From Mucilaginibacter sabulilitoris (GTDB lineage Bacteria; Bacteroidota; Bacteroidia; Sphingobacteriales; Sphingobacteriaceae), in the NCBI RefSeq assembly GCF_034262375.1, contig NZ_CP139558.1, positions 4,526,001-4,590,000 on the forward strand: a stretch of DNA of 64,000 nt. Reading direction: 5' to 3'. The translations under genes were made by a program, and so were the position numbers. Shown here one piece after another: positions 62,894 through 64,000 of this stretch (positions are counted from its first letter, which is position 1; every line of letters begins with the position of its first letter). Below the pieces are notes generated by a model. The model had not been told where the DNA came from. It made no database searches and saw only the letters and a program-made list of their open reading frames with translations.

Positions 62894-64000
62894 TTAGTTT
62901 CCATCGGGTTTAATTGTGCTGTTTTTGGGGCTGGCGGGTAAGCTAAATTTTTCAGGCGAATCCGGATGCGATGGATCAAAAGGCGGCCCATCAATAATAT
63001 AGTGCGCAATACCCAAATGATTACTTTTAATGCCTTCTATAACGCATTTTGCAAGTTCATAGGCCCCATAAGTATTAAAGTGCGTATTGTCAGCCAGATC
63101 CTTTGGCTGGTTTGGAAAAGAGTTTGCCGGATACCAAACAAAAGCTTTTTTGGAACCCTCATTACCCAATGCCTCATAAAACTTAGCAGTCATCGCGTTA
63201 AGGTCTATGAGAGGCACACTTAATTCTGTCGCAACTTTTCTTGCAGCATCCGGGTAATCGCCGAGGGTGTTTACTACTTTGTCACTGTCGTTAAAAGCGC
63301 GGCGACTGGTAGAGGTTACAATTACGGGAATAGCTTTTTTCTCCCGTGTTTTATTTACAAACAGCTTAAAACGATCTGTGTATGATTTATAAGCGCCATC
63401 CTCCGGCCCTTTTTCTTTCTGATCATTATGCCCGAACTCTATAAAAAGATAATCGCCCGGCCCAATTATACTGAGTACTTTATCTAAACGATGGCTACTT
63501 AAAAAACTGCCAAGACTCAGTCCTGATTCGGCATGATCGGCAATAGCTACGCCCGGTTTGAAAAAGCGGGTGATCATTTGTCCCCATGAACACCAGGGCT
63601 CATCATCCTGATCAACTACAGTTGAATTTCCGGCGAGGTAAACGGTCACCTGATTATCTACTTTTTCTATCTCCAAGGCATCAACACAAGGTTTTGAGCC
63701 ATTAAATTCAAGACTCAACTTATCATCCCAATCGTACTTTCCTAATTCCCGGGGTTTAAGTGACACTTTGCCGCCCGTACTGATAGAAGGCTTACGAATG
63801 TTTACAATAAAGCTCAGTTTTTTTACTTCATTTTTGGTTTTTATCTTTTCCAGCATTAATCTCCGTGATTCGGCCCGTACAGTGATATTACCGATACCAT
63901 TAATGTCTCCAACCGTTAGCGTAACTTTATAATTACCCTCCGGCACATTTACTGAAAAATAAAAAGGCTTATTGCTGGTCACATACTCACCTGTAATTTT
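62894..64000 (-). CDS. CE12-type rhamnogalacturonan acetylesterase with N-terminal beta domain (5' part outside window)
   Basis: The frame is open to the right edge, so the protein starts beyond position 64000. The visible part begins ITGEYVTSNKPFYFSVNVPE, a beta-sandwich-like domain often found before CE12 domains. The SGNH blocks are VYLAGNSTVVDQDDEPWCSW (GNS instead of GDS), YLFIEFGHNDQKEKG and LADNTHFNTYGAYELAK. The GNS form occurs in other rhamnogalacturonan acetylesterases as far as I know. It ends 41 bp before PL22 and is the first visible gene of the pectin locus. Confidence 0.88.
   Translation of the reverse strand, partial: KITGEYVTSNKPFYFSVNVPEGNYKVTLTVGDINGIGNITVRAESRRLMLEKIKTKNEVKKLSFIVNIRKPSISTGGKVSLKPRELGKYDWDDKLSLEFNGSKPCVDALEIEKVDNQVTVYLAGNSTVVDQDDEPWCSWGQMITRFFKPGVAIADHAESGLSLGSFLSSHRLDKVLSIIGPGDYLFIEFGHNDQKEKGPEDGAYKSYTDRFKLFVNKTREKKAIPVIVTSTSRRAFNDSDKVVNTLGDYPDAARKVATELSVPLIDLNAMTAKFYEALGNEGSKKAFVWYPANSFPNQPKDLADNTHFNTYGAYELAKCVIEGIKSNHLGIAHYIIDGPPFDPSHPDSPEKFSLPASPKNSTIKPDGN

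Noticed and set aside
1..64000. CRISPR arrays, insertion sequences, tRNA or rRNA genes
   Set aside because: No regularly spaced repeats, no transposase or integrase motifs and no tRNA-like cloverleaf were seen; the two gene remnants do not resemble transposases.

Overview
The window looks like chromosomal DNA of a Bacteroidota bacterium, most likely a soil or plant-associated member of the Sphingobacteriaceae such as Mucilaginibacter or Pedobacter. The support is SusC/SusD pairs, many lipoproteins with an S-C-K-K type lipobox, HmuY-type heme proteins, an ImuA/ImuB/DnaE2 mutagenesis cassette and several promoters of the Bacteroidota type (TTTG, 19-20 bp, TAnnTTTG). The genus is inferred, not shown. 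I see no tRNA, rRNA, CRISPR array or intact mobile element.

Layout. (1) 1-2091: the start of a SusC transporter (cut by the left edge) behind a LacI-type regulator; two perfect palindromes with the same 14-bp core lie in front of each gene. (2) 2370-12402: a PAP2 phosphatase, a two-component system, a secreted YVTN beta-propeller, a three-gene RND efflux operon (TolC, adaptor, pump) and a small membrane protein. (3) 12538-26460: a heme acquisition locus with two divergent arms. The minus arm encodes a TonB receptor, two HmuY-like lipoproteins, a TIG-like lipoprotein, a divergent HmuY-like lipoprotein, a second TIG-like lipoprotein, an S41 protease and an AraC regulator. The plus arm encodes a secreted HmuY, the heme ABC transporter HmuTUV, the cytoplasmic HmuS and an 89-residue protein equal to the DNA-binding half of Fur. 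A 22-bp motif occurs once in front of each arm, in the same orientation relative to each. (4) 26573-34367: a mutagenesis operon imuA-imuB-dnaE2 followed by a Pif1-like helicase, with a small divergent gene. (5) 34392-36692: a class III nucleotide cyclase, a winged-helix membrane protein and a basic secretory peptidase. (6) 37048-40951: a second LacI regulator, an amino-acid permease and a Cys/Met PLP enzyme. (7) 41140-64000: a large pectin (rhamnogalacturonan I) utilization locus, all on the minus strand: CE12, PL22, GH106, terminator, SusC, SusD, GH28, two CE12, a GH43-like protein, a six-hairpin glycosidase-like protein, GH105, GH31, GH43 and a sulfatase.

How the parts work together. In the pectin locus, GH28 and GH106 attack galacturonic acid and rhamnose linkages, CE12 esterases remove acetyl groups, SusCD imports oligosaccharides, and PL22 and GH105 finish the (unsaturated) uronides. 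GH43, GH31 and the sulfatase probably remove side groups. In the heme locus, HmuY-type proteins would capture heme outside, the receptor and HmuTUV move it inward, and HmuS handles it in the cytoplasm. The most interesting points are the four HmuY-type proteins in one locus, the paired 22-bp motif, the half-Fur protein, the operator palindromes of the LacI regulators and eroded gene tails inside or beside the pectin locus.
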